A stretch of DNA of 64,000 nucleotides from Erigeron canadensis (taxonomy: Eukaryota; Streptophyta; Magnoliopsida; Asterales; Asteraceae). A program made the position numbers and the translations under genes. The stretch lies in the NCBI RefSeq assembly GCF_010389155.1, contig NC_057769.1:1674001-1738000 (forward strand). Reading direction: 5' to 3'. The notes below the pieces were generated by a model that made no database searches, was not told the origin of the DNA, and worked only from the letters and a program-made list of their open reading frames with translations. Position 1 is the first letter of the stretch, and every line of letters begins with the position of its first letter. Below are positions 12,329-29,858 of this stretch, piece by piece.

Positions 12329-12526
12329 TATATATATTTTTAAAAGTGAGTTTTGATTCAAACGTGTTGGAGGCAATTTTGACCAGAGATTTCCGGACCT
12401 CCAACCCCTTTTCATGGAAAATTCCTTTGAGATGAGAACCCCAAGACTTAAATCTGAGACCTTGGTTAAACTCACCCTTGAAGTCCACATAGTGAATTTA
12501 TAAGATACCCCTAACTACTAGAGTTT
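12329..12526 (-). mobile_element. SINE-like retroposon with exact 16-bp target duplication
   Basis: An insert of about 198 bp is flanked by identical 16-mers AAGCTTTTGTTATATA at 12313-12328 and 12527-12542. On the minus strand it starts with CTCTAGTAGTTAGGGG (degenerate pol III A box), has GGTCTCAGATTTAAGTCTTG (degenerate B box) about 60 bp on, and ends in an A/T-rich tail. A long exact duplication fits LINE-mediated retroposition; the SINE class is inferred. Confidence 0.65.
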
Positions 12527-13008
12527 AAGCTTTTGTTATATAATATAACAATAACTGTAATTTGTGTTTTTTAACTCGTCACTGAGTTATAATTTTATTT
12601 ATTTACGTTATTGAACTTAAAAATCATTCGCTTATATAGAAAACTTTTGGTGGTTTGTATTTACTTTAATTTATATATGCATCCAATAATGTTTATGTTG
12701 ACATAAGTATTAGAAAAGTTTTAGTAAAAACGGGGACACATCTAAGTTTTAGGTGATGTGGTAATGGATGACTATTTAATTCTTCTTTAAATCATTTTAT
12801 GTGAACCGACAAAGAAATAATTGGTACTCATAAGGTTAAGGTATGATATCCAAGTTCGATACAAATAACTTCGTGGTAATTTTGAAGTCTTTTAGACAAT
12901 AAAGTTTAGTCTCCAAAAACTTTGCTAAGAAGTTTGCCAAGTCAATGGCAAGGTTTAGTTTAATATGAAGATGTTGTTTTACATAAATACATTTATTTAT
13001 GAAAGATA

Positions 13009-13283
13009 CTAGCATGTTATCCGCGCAATGCGGCGGTAGTCGTGACGGCGACGATGTGATGATGGGGCGACTGTTGGCGGTGAATGAGACGTCAAATGAT
13101 ATAGATAATTGATGTAAAGGATTAATGAAGATATTTTAAAATATAAATGATTGATAGTATAATTTAATCATTAATGTTAAAGGATAGTATATGTGAAAAT
13201 ATATTAACGAGTGTTAAGTGTATTACATATTTTTAACACTTTCAAAAATAAAATGCTATTCTTTTTATAATACAGTATAGAGA
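13009..13283 (-). mobile_element. Non-autonomous Helitron-like element
   Basis: On the minus strand it begins TCTCTATACTGTATTATAAA after an A and ends with a short hairpin (CCGC/GCGG around GCATT), then ATAACATG and CTAG followed by T. That matches the Helitron pattern 5'-TC...hairpin...CTRR-3' inserted between A and T. About 275 bp, no RepHel coding sequence. A relative lies at 35450-35781. Confidence 0.65.
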
Positions 13284-13724
13284 TATAGATATATGAAATT
13301 TGTGTTTGACATAAATCTTACTAATCGATGACGGTTAAGAAAAGGGTAAGATCTCTTATTGATAATATGATAGTGTATAGCCTTAAGTTGTAATCATCAA
13401 AACTTTGAGGGCCTAGTTTGAAACTTCTATTCACACGCATTCTTGACTGTCCCAAAAAAGCATCCATACCAAACCCTGATTTTGACTATGTCCCAAAGCA
13501 CCACTCTCTTTTAATGAAATCTACTGTATAAACAATCAATTTTATCATACAAGAACTAACATAGGAAACCCCATAAAACACTTCCCCATATAACCCCAAG
13601 ATAATATAATCTTTCGTTACATACTTGCATCTATATCTACATTATTTCTCTATATTATCTCATAAAAATATCTCTACATCTTGGCTCTAAATCTTGGTTT
13701 TGAAACTTTAAAGAAATACCAACA

Positions 13725-16128
13725 ATGGTTGATCATCATAGACATATGCAACATAAAAAAGCTGCAAATATGATGGTGATACATCATGTAGATGAAGAAA
13801 GTGGTTGTGTTGTTAGTATCAAAAGATCAAGACCAAAACTTCTGTTTTTTCTCACTTTTTGCTGCCTTCTTTCTTGTTGCTTGCTTCTTATTCCTTCCTT
13901 TCTTCCTTCTCCTTCTTCCACTTTTTCTCTCCTATGTAAGCTCACTTTCTATATCTATATCTATATCTGTATCTATCTGTATGTGTATATATAACTAACT
14001 CTGCTTTTACTCTGTTTTTGAATCAAAGTTTGAATCTTTTTGAAACCCATCTCATTTTTACTATGTTTTTTAGCTAAAGTTTGAATCTTTTTAGTAACCA
14101 TCTCATTTTTTGTTCTCTGTTTTTGAATAAAAGTTTGAATCTTTTTGGCAACCATAATGAAAGTTTGAATCTGTTTGATGACCATCTTATTTTTGATTTA
14201 TTTTTGAATCAAAAAGTTCGAAACTTTTATGATTTCTAAAAGTAATCTTTGTTTTTTGAATTGAAGTTTGCACTTTTTCCTTATGTCTTCTAATAAAGTT
14301 TATAGTTTTTTGTTCCTTCTAATAACCATGTACTTTCTTTTTTGGTTTTATAGATTCATATGAAGGTGAAGATGAAACAACTTCTGATACAAAAGCTCCT
14401 CTTTGTTCATCCGTCTCTAATGGTAAATTATTTTCACTGTTTTATTCAACTTTGCATTGTGGGCTTATTTCATTTTACTTAATGACAAAGAAATACTCCT
14501 TTTGAAATTTTTTTAATCAAAGTTTATCTATTGAAATGATAAGTTTTTGGTCTCCAAGTTAATGTGTGAATATATTATGTATAATGGGAATTTCTATGTA
14601 TCTTGATGTTGGTGATGTTATGTACTCCGTATGTTTTTTATATATAGAAATTTACATACATGTATTATATTAGATTAAGTCTTGAATAATAGTTTCAACA
14701 AAATATAAAAACTATACTACACCAAGTCTTTTGAATTTGCCTTCTCTGAATAACCTAAACAAATAAGACCTCATCCGTTTACTGTTTTATAAAATACTTA
14801 AGTTTTTGGGTGTTTTTTATAGGGACTATATGTTCTGAATCTTAATGTATGCTTGTATGAACATGATATTTTGGTTTCGTTAATCCTGAGACTATATTAA
14901 CAAACTTTATGTGTTTTATTTTACAGGAACTATATGTTGTGATAGAAGCAGTATTAGATCAGATTTATGTATAATGAAAGGTGATATTAGAACAAAATCT
15001 TCTTCATTTTCCGTCTTCCTTTACACTGAAGATCAAGAAGAAATCCGGCGAGAAAAGATCAAACCTTATACTCGAAAATGGGAACCATCAACCATGGCCA
15101 CAATTGATGAACTAACTCTCAAGAAAACCAACTCTTCAGCAATCGAAAAAAGACATAAATGTGATGTGAATCATGATGTTCCAGCTGTTTTCTTCTCAAC
15201 TGGAGGCTTTACGGGTAATGTATATCATGAATTCAATGATGGGTTGATACCACTATACATAACTTCTCAGAAATATAACAAGAAAGTTGTGTTTGTAATT
15301 CTTGAGTATCATGATTGGTGGGTTATGAAGTATGGTGATGTTGTTTCAAGATTGTCTGATTATAAACCTATCGATTTTAATGGAGATAACCGAACCCATT
15401 GCTTCTCTGAAGCCATAGTTGGGTTAAGAATCCATGATGAACTCGCTATCAATTCTACATTGACGGAGAATAACAAAACAATTGAAGACTTTCATGATGT
15501 TCTTGACAAAGCATATTGGCCAAGAATTCAGGATTTGATTCGAGAAGAACCAAGAGAAGAAGATAAAGAATTGGAGAAGCCAAAGCTTGTGATCATATCA
15601 AGATCTGGGTCTCGGGCCATTATGAACCAAGATTTACTAGCAAAAATGGCAGAAAAAATCGGGTTTTCAGTGGAGATTTTGTGGCCTGATAAAACAACGG
15701 AGTTGGCAAAGATTTATCGTTCATTGAACTCAAGTGATGTCATGATCGGAGTCCACGGTGCTGCAATGACTCATTTCTTGTTCATGAAGCCTGGATCTGT
15801 GTTCATACAAGTTATACCTTTAGGTACAAACTGGGCCGCAGAGACTTATTACGGTGGGCCAGCAAAGAAGCTTGGTCTGCGGTATATAGGGTATGAGATT
15901 CTACCACAAGAAAGCTCGTTGTACAACGACTATGAACACAATGACGTAGTTTTGACTAACCCAGATAGTGTAAATGATCGTGGCTGGGAATTCACTAAAA
16001 AGATCTACCTTGATCGTCAAAAGGTGAAGTTAAATCTAGCACGGTTCAGGAAACATTTGGTTCGCTCGCATTTATATATCATGGCAAAAAGGAACCAAGC
16101 TCACGTTCAGACACGATCCCGAGTTTGA
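13725..16128 (+). CDS. GT61-family glycosyltransferase (xylan-type, Golgi)
   Basis: Three exons, 13725-13935, 14354-14422 and 14927-16128, giving 493 residues. A cytosolic basic N-terminus is followed by one membrane span at about residues 38-58, the type II topology of Golgi glycosyltransferases. The lumenal part has the family blocks CDRSSIRSDLCIMKGDIR, VFFSTGGFTGNVYHEFND, VIISRSGSRAIMN and IGVHGAAMTHFLFMKPGS. These mark glycosyltransferase family 61, whose plant members add xylose or arabinose side chains to xylan, or beta-1,2-xylose to N-glycans. The sequence looks more like the xylan/mucilage members (MUCI21/XYXT type) than the N-glycan enzyme; that is inference and acceptor identity cannot be read. 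Small exon 2 (69 nt) encodes the acidic stem. Intron 1 holds imperfect tandem repeats. Confidence 0.93.
14013..14215 (+). repeat. Imperfect tandem repeats in GT61 intron 1
   Basis: Three to four diverged copies of a unit of about 60 bp built on AAAGTTTGAATCTTTTT followed by a CCATCTCATTTTT block. Spacing and the third and fourth copies are irregular. Confidence 0.7.
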
Positions 16129-18281
16129 GCTCGTGCCTCAACCTGAGCCTGAGCTAGCGCATCACAGAAAATTCATCCTTTAATGTTAATCGGAGTAAAA
16201 TTTGGGAGAATGTAGATATATTTTACACTTGAGATTAGGAATTGGTTGTAAAAACTTGAGGTATACAATATTGTAGCAAAATGGAACAAACTTATATTCT
16301 TTGATATACATAGAAGTAAATACAATCTTTATTCTTTAATTTATCTTCTTTGGAGTATACTTGGTGGATTATCAGGTGTCTTGAATAACTGAAGTAGCGA
16401 CTTAATCCAAAATTGATACATTTTCAGTTAACCTAATCATTTTATCACTAATTTTGTTACCTAAAGTGGCCCAAATTTCAGTCAGGTGCATTATTTTAAC
16501 CCATGTTCCTGATCATCAGTCAACATGAAATAAGTAAATCGCACTAATCCGAAACATGATATACCTCAACCTTCCCTTGATGTTGTATTTTCCACCAAGT
16601 TGCCATTACAGCAAGGTTCATAGTGTAGTAACATAGATCATATATAGATATAGTGGACATGGTTGACATTTGAGAATGATTGTTACAATGTTACTTGTCG
16701 TGTATAACTATCTTTCTGATTTCCTTTCCTTTTTTTTTTTATTGTATGTTTTGTGATGTGTCCCTCTAAAGTCATGGCCATTATCTCATATTCCTTTTCA
16801 TGACAACTATGATTATCCAGTAATACTAATTATCTTTTGATACATCAGATTAATCTATTCTTATAAAGTTTCTATTTTTATGAAGTTTCTTTATGAAAAT
16901 CCATATCTATAACTATATTTATACCCTTTATAATACAAACTAGAAATCTATTTTAAGATATCAATTTTTCCAATATCTCCATATTGACCCTAATTTACAC
17001 ATTACCTATAATTCTATATCTTTAAACACAATCAGACAAACACCCTATCAAGATCTAACACACAGTCACTTCTTTCTCTCCTTCCTATTTACACCCACGC
17101 ATATCAATTCCCCCATCTGTTTTGGATTATCATCATCGTTTAACCGCCGCAATGCACAAGCACTAACCCTAGATTTTCATTAGACTCTTTTGTATACACA
17201 CGGTCTTAAATACACTGTTTGAAAAATCCTTACAAAATAATTGTTTTAATCCAGTAGGTGCTAAACAAGTTATTCTATAAATCTATAGCAAACCTACAAA
17301 GATATGACTATCTACAATCTTTCCGGACATGATGTATGTTTTTGATGGTTTACGTATACGTTACTGTATCTTCTTCACAACTCTAGACAATTAGAAATCT
17401 GCTGGTTATTGTGCTTTGAAAAAAGTATCGAACTGTGGTTGGCTGGTTGCACATTGCATGATTGGTTTGGGAATCTTGTCCCCTTTTGGGTTGCCAACCT
17501 TTTAGAGCAGCATATTGTCACAAGGGTGCCATATCATTAACCACTAAAAATGGGCCAATCATGATCCCCATCTTATATTTAAATTGTCTTTCTATACATA
17601 AAAAATTCTACTAATGACCAACGAAAGATGGTTACACTAGAAAAATTGATGTCTTGCAACCCTCACCGGGCATACCGGCCCATGAGAGTATGAGACGGTG
17701 CAGACCTCACTCAAGGATTATCTGGGAGACAACAAAAGAAACCAACCCAGCCCTCCATAATCTAATCAGGGTAACCCTTTTATCGGAAAAAAACTCGGCC
17801 CTCCATCCGATGTAAATGACAACAGAGTCTGCTAAAAAGGGTAGGTGTTCCCAGATCAAGATGAAATATCCCTACTGTGTTAGATTTGTAGTTGACTTGA
17901 TCATATTTAGAGATGATATAAGCATAATACACAACTACACAAATTACAATTATAACATGTAAATTTCAATACTGTCAGCTAAACCCAAATACATATAAGA
18001 ATTTACAGATGTATAGCAAGTATTTTTGTGGAGTGGCCATGTATATCAAGTATAGTTGTGGTCAAATATCACATTTTTTAAGAAGAATTTTATATTCATT
18101 TTAGACTTGTATTGTCAAATACAATCTGATACTGCATTAAGAGCTCGGCATCTATATTGCGATGTGATCAGTATAAATTGTTTAAATTACAAGGAAGAAT
18201 TTAACTAGCCAATTTGGAATATCAAAATTGAATGACAACATGAGCTAGTGGAACACTTGTAGACGAATGAACAGAAAAAAC
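16129..18281. other. Convergent intergenic region, no gene seen
   Basis: Space between the 3' ends of the GT61 gene and NTRC. A+T-rich, no supported ORF. The block at about 17650-17830 (CCTCACCGGGCATACCGGCC on to TTATCGGAAAAAAACTCG) is GC-richer with an A-rich end and looks like an unclassified retroposon fragment. Confidence 0.55.
17650..17830 (+). repeat. Unclassified dispersed repeat, retroposon-like
   Basis: Composition differs from both flanks. It has an internal GC-rich head and ends with an A run after CCCTTTTATCGG. The block at 28835-28975 has a comparable layout and also ends in an A run. Class not determined. Confidence 0.3.
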
Positions 18282-24260
<5,979 letters not shown>

Positions 24261-24278
24261 TGGTTGGTTTCGGACCAT

Positions 24279-25988
24279 ACAACAATATCCTTTCGACCAA
24301 CCCCAAAACAAAAAAGGCTCAAATAACAACACACAATTATAGTATTATGAGAGTGTGTATGTGTGTGTGTTTTTTTATATGGTTTGGAGGGGTCTATCTA
24401 AAATGATCTAGAATTAATGATTAAGTTTTAGCGATAACACATATACCATATGGTCTAGTAGTCCATGTTATAAATTTGAGTTTTGTTACTAGCTATTTTG
24501 AGGGTACAAATAAGGTATATCTATAATTTGACAACATAAATTAAGGGGTTAATAAGTATGCATCTAGCTGCATATTGTTACTAAGATTTTGATAAAAGGG
24601 AGAATTTTATATTTACATGATTAACAGAAAGAGATTGTGATGGAGAATGCTATATTTGTTTTTCCCATAAAATTATAAACCAAGAAGGATAACTACAATA
24701 ATGTTTAGTTTCAACTAAAATATGATAAAAATTAAATATAAACAGTTTTATTTACATCTAAAAGTAGAAAGACCACTCTTAGATAGAATATTTGTTATAA
24801 TAATAGAGGTGATATTTGTACCATAACATTTGATTAATCTACCACAAACATGCTTCACTGACCTTTATAGTATGCTCTAATAATTGTACTGTATGTTAAA
24901 TAAATCAACTTTTTTGATACGAATATCAATTCTCATAACAGGTGACATGAAATATTTGAGTATGTGTGTATGTATATGGATGGTGACCATATAGATCTAT
25001 AGACCATCAAGCCAAGACGACAAAACTTATTAATCATGAATCATAGTTTGTAAACGATTTGAATTAAAATTTAAGAAAACACACAAACTATAAATCATTG
25101 AAATCATTACTAGATCAAATTATTAATCAACGCAAGATTATTCGAAGTATGATAAAAAACTAGTGGCATATACAAATCACAAATCAACGAACAATTAGTT
25201 ATATATTGTAGTAACAGATGTAGAATTTCATTAAAATATACAAACTATACTTTCATGTAGTATGGGTTAAAGGGGTCGTGTCCAATTGCGATATCTAGGT
25301 GCAATGCCCATAAATCTCAATTACATAGTTAGTCATTACATATCGAAATTTTGTTTAAACAGATTAGTGATTGTTTAAATATTTACATCGACAAACAACT
25401 CATGTTGATTAATACGGTTATTGATTAAGGATGTTGACTTGGACATGATGTGTTGATAAACGATAATGGGTTAATGATCAATGACTACGTTGATAATTGA
25501 CTTATATTAATTAATAACCTTGTTATCAATAGTCCGCTAATTATATATCACTTCTACTAAATCAATAGTAGATTTTGACATGGTTTTAATGGTCATGAGA
25601 AAATTTCATATATATCTTATTTTAAAGACATAATTACATATATACCTTAAATACAAGTTTTTAATACATAAATTAAATGCTTTTAAAGCATGTTTTCCTA
25701 TAATAACAACATTTTTATAGTAAGCTTTGAAAAAAAAAAAAAATCTACTATGTTTTTGGGTTATTGACTATTACTACATCAAAGGGTCAAACACCAATTT
25801 GCATTTCCTTCTTTCAATCTTCGTCACCACCGTCGATCCCTTCACACCCTCATCGCCCGCCGCCGTCACCACTCTAAAAACCTCCATTGCAAAACCCAAA
25901 AACCATACATATATTTATATCCTATTTATATACATACATACACACAAAGTCTTGAAAAAAACACACACACCCACAACACACACAAACC
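24279..25988. other. Divergent intergenic region, no gene seen
   Basis: Promoter space of NTRC (-) and the PPR gene (+). Very A+T-rich, with GT-rich and A-run simple sequence near 24350-24375 and 25729-25742. No repeat family recognised. Confidence 0.55.
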
Positions 25989-26012
25989 ATGAGACAACGA
26001 TGCCAACACTAA
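25989..26012 (+). promoter_or_regulatory. Upstream ORF (7 codons) before the PPR start
   Basis: An ATG at 25989 opens seven codons, then TAA, ending 21 bp before the PPR start codon. It matters only if the transcript begins upstream of it, which the sequence cannot show. Confidence 0.4.
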
Positions 26013-26179
26013 AACCATCAAAGATTTCAACAAATGAAGAAAATTTCAAAGCTTTTTTACACCCAAAGATTCCATTCATTTTCAACATTATCACGTTCAC
26101 AAGAAGTATTAAATATAATACAATCAATAGATCCAATGGAACCTTCATTAGAACAAATTTCACCTTTTTTATCCCCTGA
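26000..26179 (+). promoter_or_regulatory. Overlapping upstream ORF at the PPR start
   Basis: An ATG at 26000 opens 59 codons in another frame and runs 145 bp into the PPR gene, so its translation would compete with the main start. The peptide has no recognisable domain. Confidence 0.35.
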
Positions 26180-28394
26180 AGTTATTAGCTCTGTTATTCA
26201 AGAACAGCAAAAACCTTATCTTTGTTTTCGATTTTTCATCTGGGCTGCGAAAAGAAAGCGATTTCGCAGCTGGGTTTCGCATAATTTGATGATTGGTATG
26301 CTTGTTAATAATAAAGTTGAAAACTTTGATACTTATTGGAAAGTTCTTGAAGAAATCAAGAATGCCGGTTATCCGATACCTTCTGATGCTTTTGCAGTTT
26401 TGATTGGTGGGTATTGGGAGATGAAAGATGGCGAAAAAGCGGTTGAGTGTTTTGGTAGAATGAAAGAATTCGATTGCGAGCCGAATACGTTTACTTATAA
26501 TTTGATGCTTCATGTTTTGGTGAATAAAGGTATGATAGTATTGGCTTTGGCTTTTTATAATATGATGATGAAGTTGAATTGTTGTTTGAATTGTTCTACT
26601 TATAATATTTTGATTAATGGGTTGTGTAAAAGTTCAATGATTTCGTATGCATTAGAGCTTTTTGATGAGATGATTAAAAGAGGGATAATGCCTAGTAAGA
26701 TTACTTATACAATTGTGCTTTCGGGGTTATGTGAAGCTAAGAGGATAGATGATGCGTATCGTTTGTTTGAGAATATGAGAAACATTGGTATTAAGACTGA
26801 TAGTGCTGTTTATAATGCTTTGCTTAATGGGGTTTGTAAGTTGGGTAGGATGGATGAAGTGTTTGTTCTTTTGAGGAAGTTTCAGAGTGACGGTTTTGAG
26901 CTTAATTTGAATAGTTATAGCTCGTTAATTGATGGGTTGTTTAGAGCTAAAAGGTTTGAAGATGCTCATGAGATGTTTAAGAGAATGACTGAAGCTGAGA
27001 TAGTGCCTGATGTGGTCTTTCACACAATCATGATTCGAGGGTTGTGCGATGAGGGCAGAATACATGATGCGCTTAAGATGCTTAAAGATATGACTGATAA
27101 TAATTTGGTACCAGATACTCAAGCTTATAATACGTTAATTAAAGGGCTTTGCGACAAGGGTTTCTTGGATGAAGCACGCTCGTTAAAACTTGAAATTTCA
27201 GGTGATAATGAGTTTCCGGATACTTGTACTTACACTATACTTATATCTGGTATGTGTAGATACGGTCTAGTTGGAGATGCACAAAATTTATTTAATGAAA
27301 TGGAAAAGTTTGGATGTTTGCCTTCTGTTGTCACATTCAATGCTCTTATAGATGGGCTATGTAAAGCCGGTGAACTTCAAAATGCTCACATTTTGCTTTC
27401 CAAAATGGAGATTGGAAGAAATCCCTTTTTGTTTTTACGACTTACACAAGGTTCAGATAAAGTTGTTGACAGTAGAACTTTGCAGGCAAAAGTGAGTGAA
27501 TTATGCGAGTCGGGGTCAACCCTTAAAGCATATAAGCTTCTCACACAGCTTGCTGACACTGCAATCATGCCAACTATCACAACTTATAATATCTTGATTA
27601 ATGGTATGTGTAAAGCAGGTAGATTGGAAGGTGCTTATGAGCTTATTAAGGTGCTCGAAGGTAAGAAGATTTCGCCTGATTCGGTCACTTATGGAACACT
27701 GATTAATGGGCTCCAAAGTGTCGGGAGAGACAATGATGCATTTATACTGTTAGAAGAAATGGTTGGAAAAGGATGTAAACCTACTCCAGCGATTTATAGA
27801 ACACTTATGAAATGGTCTTGTAGAAGAAAGAAAACTTTGGCTGCCTTTAATCTCTGGATTAGGTATTTAAAGAGCTTACCAAACCGAGATGAAAAAGTTC
27901 TGAAGTTGGTGGAAGATTATCTCCAGGAAGGTGAAATAGCGAGGCCTGTGAGATTGCTACTTGAAATGGATATAAAGTTACAAGATGTGTATTCGGCACC
28001 ATATACAATTTGGCTTATTGGATTTTGTCAGGAGAGGAAATCAAAAGAGGCTTTATATTTATTTGACATTCTGAAGGAGTATGACATTAATGTAACTTCG
28101 CCGAGTTGTGTGATGTTAATTAGCACTCTTTGTCGAGAAGGGAAATTGAATCGTGCTATTGAAGTTTTTCTTTATGCTCTACAAAAAGGTTTTATCTTGA
28201 AACCAAGAATTTGCAATTTTTTGGTCAAGTCACTTCTTCGGTCTCGGTTGATGACTGATTATGATGCTTTTGATCTTTTGGAGAAAATGGAGTCCTGTGG
28301 GTATGATCTAGATGCCTATCTTAATGATGATACAACGTTTCTTTTGAGCAATCATAGGAGAAAACAAGATATGCAAAATGTTCTAACCAGATGA
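26034..28394 (+). CDS. P-class pentatricopeptide repeat protein, organelle-targeted
   Basis: Intronless frame of 786 residues. The N-terminus MKKISKLFYTQRFHSFSTL is basic and Ser-rich with no acidic residue, like a mitochondrial presequence. From about residue 110 the protein is a run of 35-residue PPR motifs (for example TYNLMLHVLVNKGM, TYNILINGLCKSSMISYALE, TYTIVLSGLCEAKRIDDAYR, VTYGTLINGLQSVGRDNDA), with a non-repeat break around residues 455-490. No E, DYW or SMR domain is seen, so it is P-class. Such proteins bind single-stranded organelle RNA and steer its stability, splicing or translation. The arrangement resembles the Arabidopsis At1g79540 type; that orthology is from memory. RNA target not assigned. 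Lack of introns is usual for this family. Confidence 0.94.
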   Translation: MKKISKLFYTQRFHSFSTLSRSQEVLNIIQSIDPMEPSLEQISPFLSPEVISSVIQEQQKPYLCFRFFIWAAKRKRFRSWVSHNLMIGMLVNNKVENFDTYWKVLEEIKNAGYPIPSDAFAVLIGGYWEMKDGEKAVECFGRMKEFDCEPNTFTYNLMLHVLVNKGMIVLALAFYNMMMKLNCCLNCSTYNILINGLCKSSMISYALELFDEMIKRGIMPSKITYTIVLSGLCEAKRIDDAYRLFENMRNIGIKTDSAVYNALLNGVCKLGRMDEVFVLLRKFQSDGFELNLNSYSSLIDGLFRAKRFEDAHEMFKRMTEAEIVPDVVFHTIMIRGLCDEGRIHDALKMLKDMTDNNLVPDTQAYNTLIKGLCDKGFLDEARSLKLEISGDNEFPDTCTYTILISGMCRYGLVGDAQNLFNEMEKFGCLPSVVTFNALIDGLCKAGELQNAHILLSKMEIGRNPFLFLRLTQGSDKVVDSRTLQAKVSELCESGSTLKAYKLLTQLADTAIMPTITTYNILINGMCKAGRLEGAYELIKVLEGKKISPDSVTYGTLINGLQSVGRDNDAFILLEEMVGKGCKPTPAIYRTLMKWSCRRKKTLAAFNLWIRYLKSLPNRDEKVLKLVEDYLQEGEIARPVRLLLEMDIKLQDVYSAPYTIWLIGFCQERKSKEALYLFDILKEYDINVTSPSCVMLISTLCREGKLNRAIEVFLYALQKGFILKPRICNFLVKSLLRSRLMTDYDAFDLLEKMESCGYDLDAYLNDDTTFLLSNHRRKQDMQNVLTR

Positions 28395-28834
28395 GGATGT
28401 TTTGCTTCACACACAAAGTGTTGAAACACTGGTGTTGTTGTAGAAGTCAAAGGAGGTACATGACAATTTACTTTGTTAAAATTAGAAAGAGTTAGCGTTG
28501 CTAGGAAGTTTTGTATTTGTTTATAGAAGTATTCAAATTTGCAATCTAAATCTTTGTGTAGTTCAAAATAATTGTTGAGTTTAGTTTTTATAGAGCTTGA
28601 CACCTTTAGCATATGCTACTGTTATAGGGAAAGTTTTTCAAGTTAGTTTTTTTGTAAGTGGTGAAAGTTCTGATGTTGAATATACCAAGAACCATTAACA
28701 TTTTTTGTATAGTGATATATGGTAGGTTCATGCTTATTCTAGTTAGTTTGAATCCTTTTTCATTGCAGACTCGTGTGTATTTTTTGAGATGTATAAATAT
28801 TTAGGCCTCTCTGTATTTTTTTCGTTTTGAACTA

Positions 28835-28975
28835 CCGTGGTATCAAGCACCCCTACTCATGTGTAGGATCAGTCTACATTGTACAACCAAACCCTTCTCT
28901 ACACTGCCCGTGCATCTAGAAAGGTTTAAGGTATGCCATGCATACCCTAATACTCTTTTTTCCCTTAAAAAAAAC
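28835..28975 (+). repeat. Unclassified retroposon-like repeat
   Basis: Starts near ACTACCGTGGTATCAAGCAC, is GC-richer than its flanks, and ends in CCCTTAAAAAAAAC. The layout recalls the block at 17650-17830. Class and boundaries unsure. Confidence 0.3.
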
Positions 28976-29300
28976 TATACAGTAATGATAATACATATCC
29001 TGATTTATGTTCTTGTTTAGTAGTTCACACCATGGTTAGAATTTAGAAGTTTTTTTTAGCCACTGCCCTCCACATGGACCAGTTGATGATTCCAGAGAAA
29101 TTGATGGTACTTTGAATATGGGCCAGGTTTTTTACTCAACCTGCTATGTAAACATTTGTGCAAGATCCAAATCAACCATGAGCTGTTTTATATTCATGAC
29201 GATGAGTTTCTCCACTTCTGAGATAACTGGTAACTACCAATCCTTCCTTTTGTTGTGTATTATTTATTAATTATAATCATAATATTTGATGTGTAGACAT

Positions 29301-29858
29301 TAGAAGTTGCAAAGTGGGTGGATCAGGCAGGTCGGGTGACCAGTTGAAATGGCAATTTTTTGTTACTGGTTGAAGCTTGTTGGGTTCGGTTGGGCAGACT
29401 CCCAACAGGTTTTTAGTCTAATTAGTGTCTCATGAATAATTAGTGTCTCATGTATGATCCAAAAGTTATACTCGTATATCAGTAATTTAATATTAGTCTA
29501 ATTTCGTTAAAATGATTTAGGAGGTTTAGTGCCTTTAAAGTTATACTTTAGGTGACTGTTGGTCCGTTAGGACCCTTTGACCTTTTTCAACCTCAAGTAC
29601 TTTTTGCCCAAATTGTTTAAATATCATGTAAAAATATGTGAGTCAATATTATTGTTAAACCTATATTGTTTTGGTTATGGTTTACCCTCAATAGCATAAT
29701 TTTGGAGGTGTAATGTGTTAGAAATATACTTTGGGTAATTTCAACCCATTTGACCCTTTTCCTTCTTAGCTAATTTCGTTGATCTTACCTGTTTGGCTGA
29801 GCTAAAACATAACCCGTATCAACCTATTCATAAACAAATCGAAATTGTCACCAACTTA
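29301..29858. mobile_element. TAGAGGTGGCAA-family TIR element, intergenic copy
   Basis: Left end TAGAAGTTGCAAAGTGGGTG; right end reverse complement TAAGTTGGTGACAATTTCG. The interior is rich in GGGTC/TTTGACC words (for example TTTCAACCCATTTGACCC near 29740). The longest copy in the window. Confidence 0.5.

Larger units (their letters stand above)
10701..13724. other. Divergent intergenic region, no gene seen
   Basis: Shared upstream space of TFIIB (-) and the GT61 gene (+). It contains a Stowaway remnant, a SINE-like insertion and a Helitron-like element (listed). The stretch at about 11950-12080 is locally more GC-rich but shows no open frame. No other feature recognised. Confidence 0.6.

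Noticed and set aside
25727..26179. 150-codon plus-strand frame overlapping the PPR start.
   Set aside because: The first part is poly-Lys and simple sequence from an A run, and the rest is an out-of-frame shadow of the PPR gene. Only its ATG at 26000 is kept, as a possible upstream ORF.
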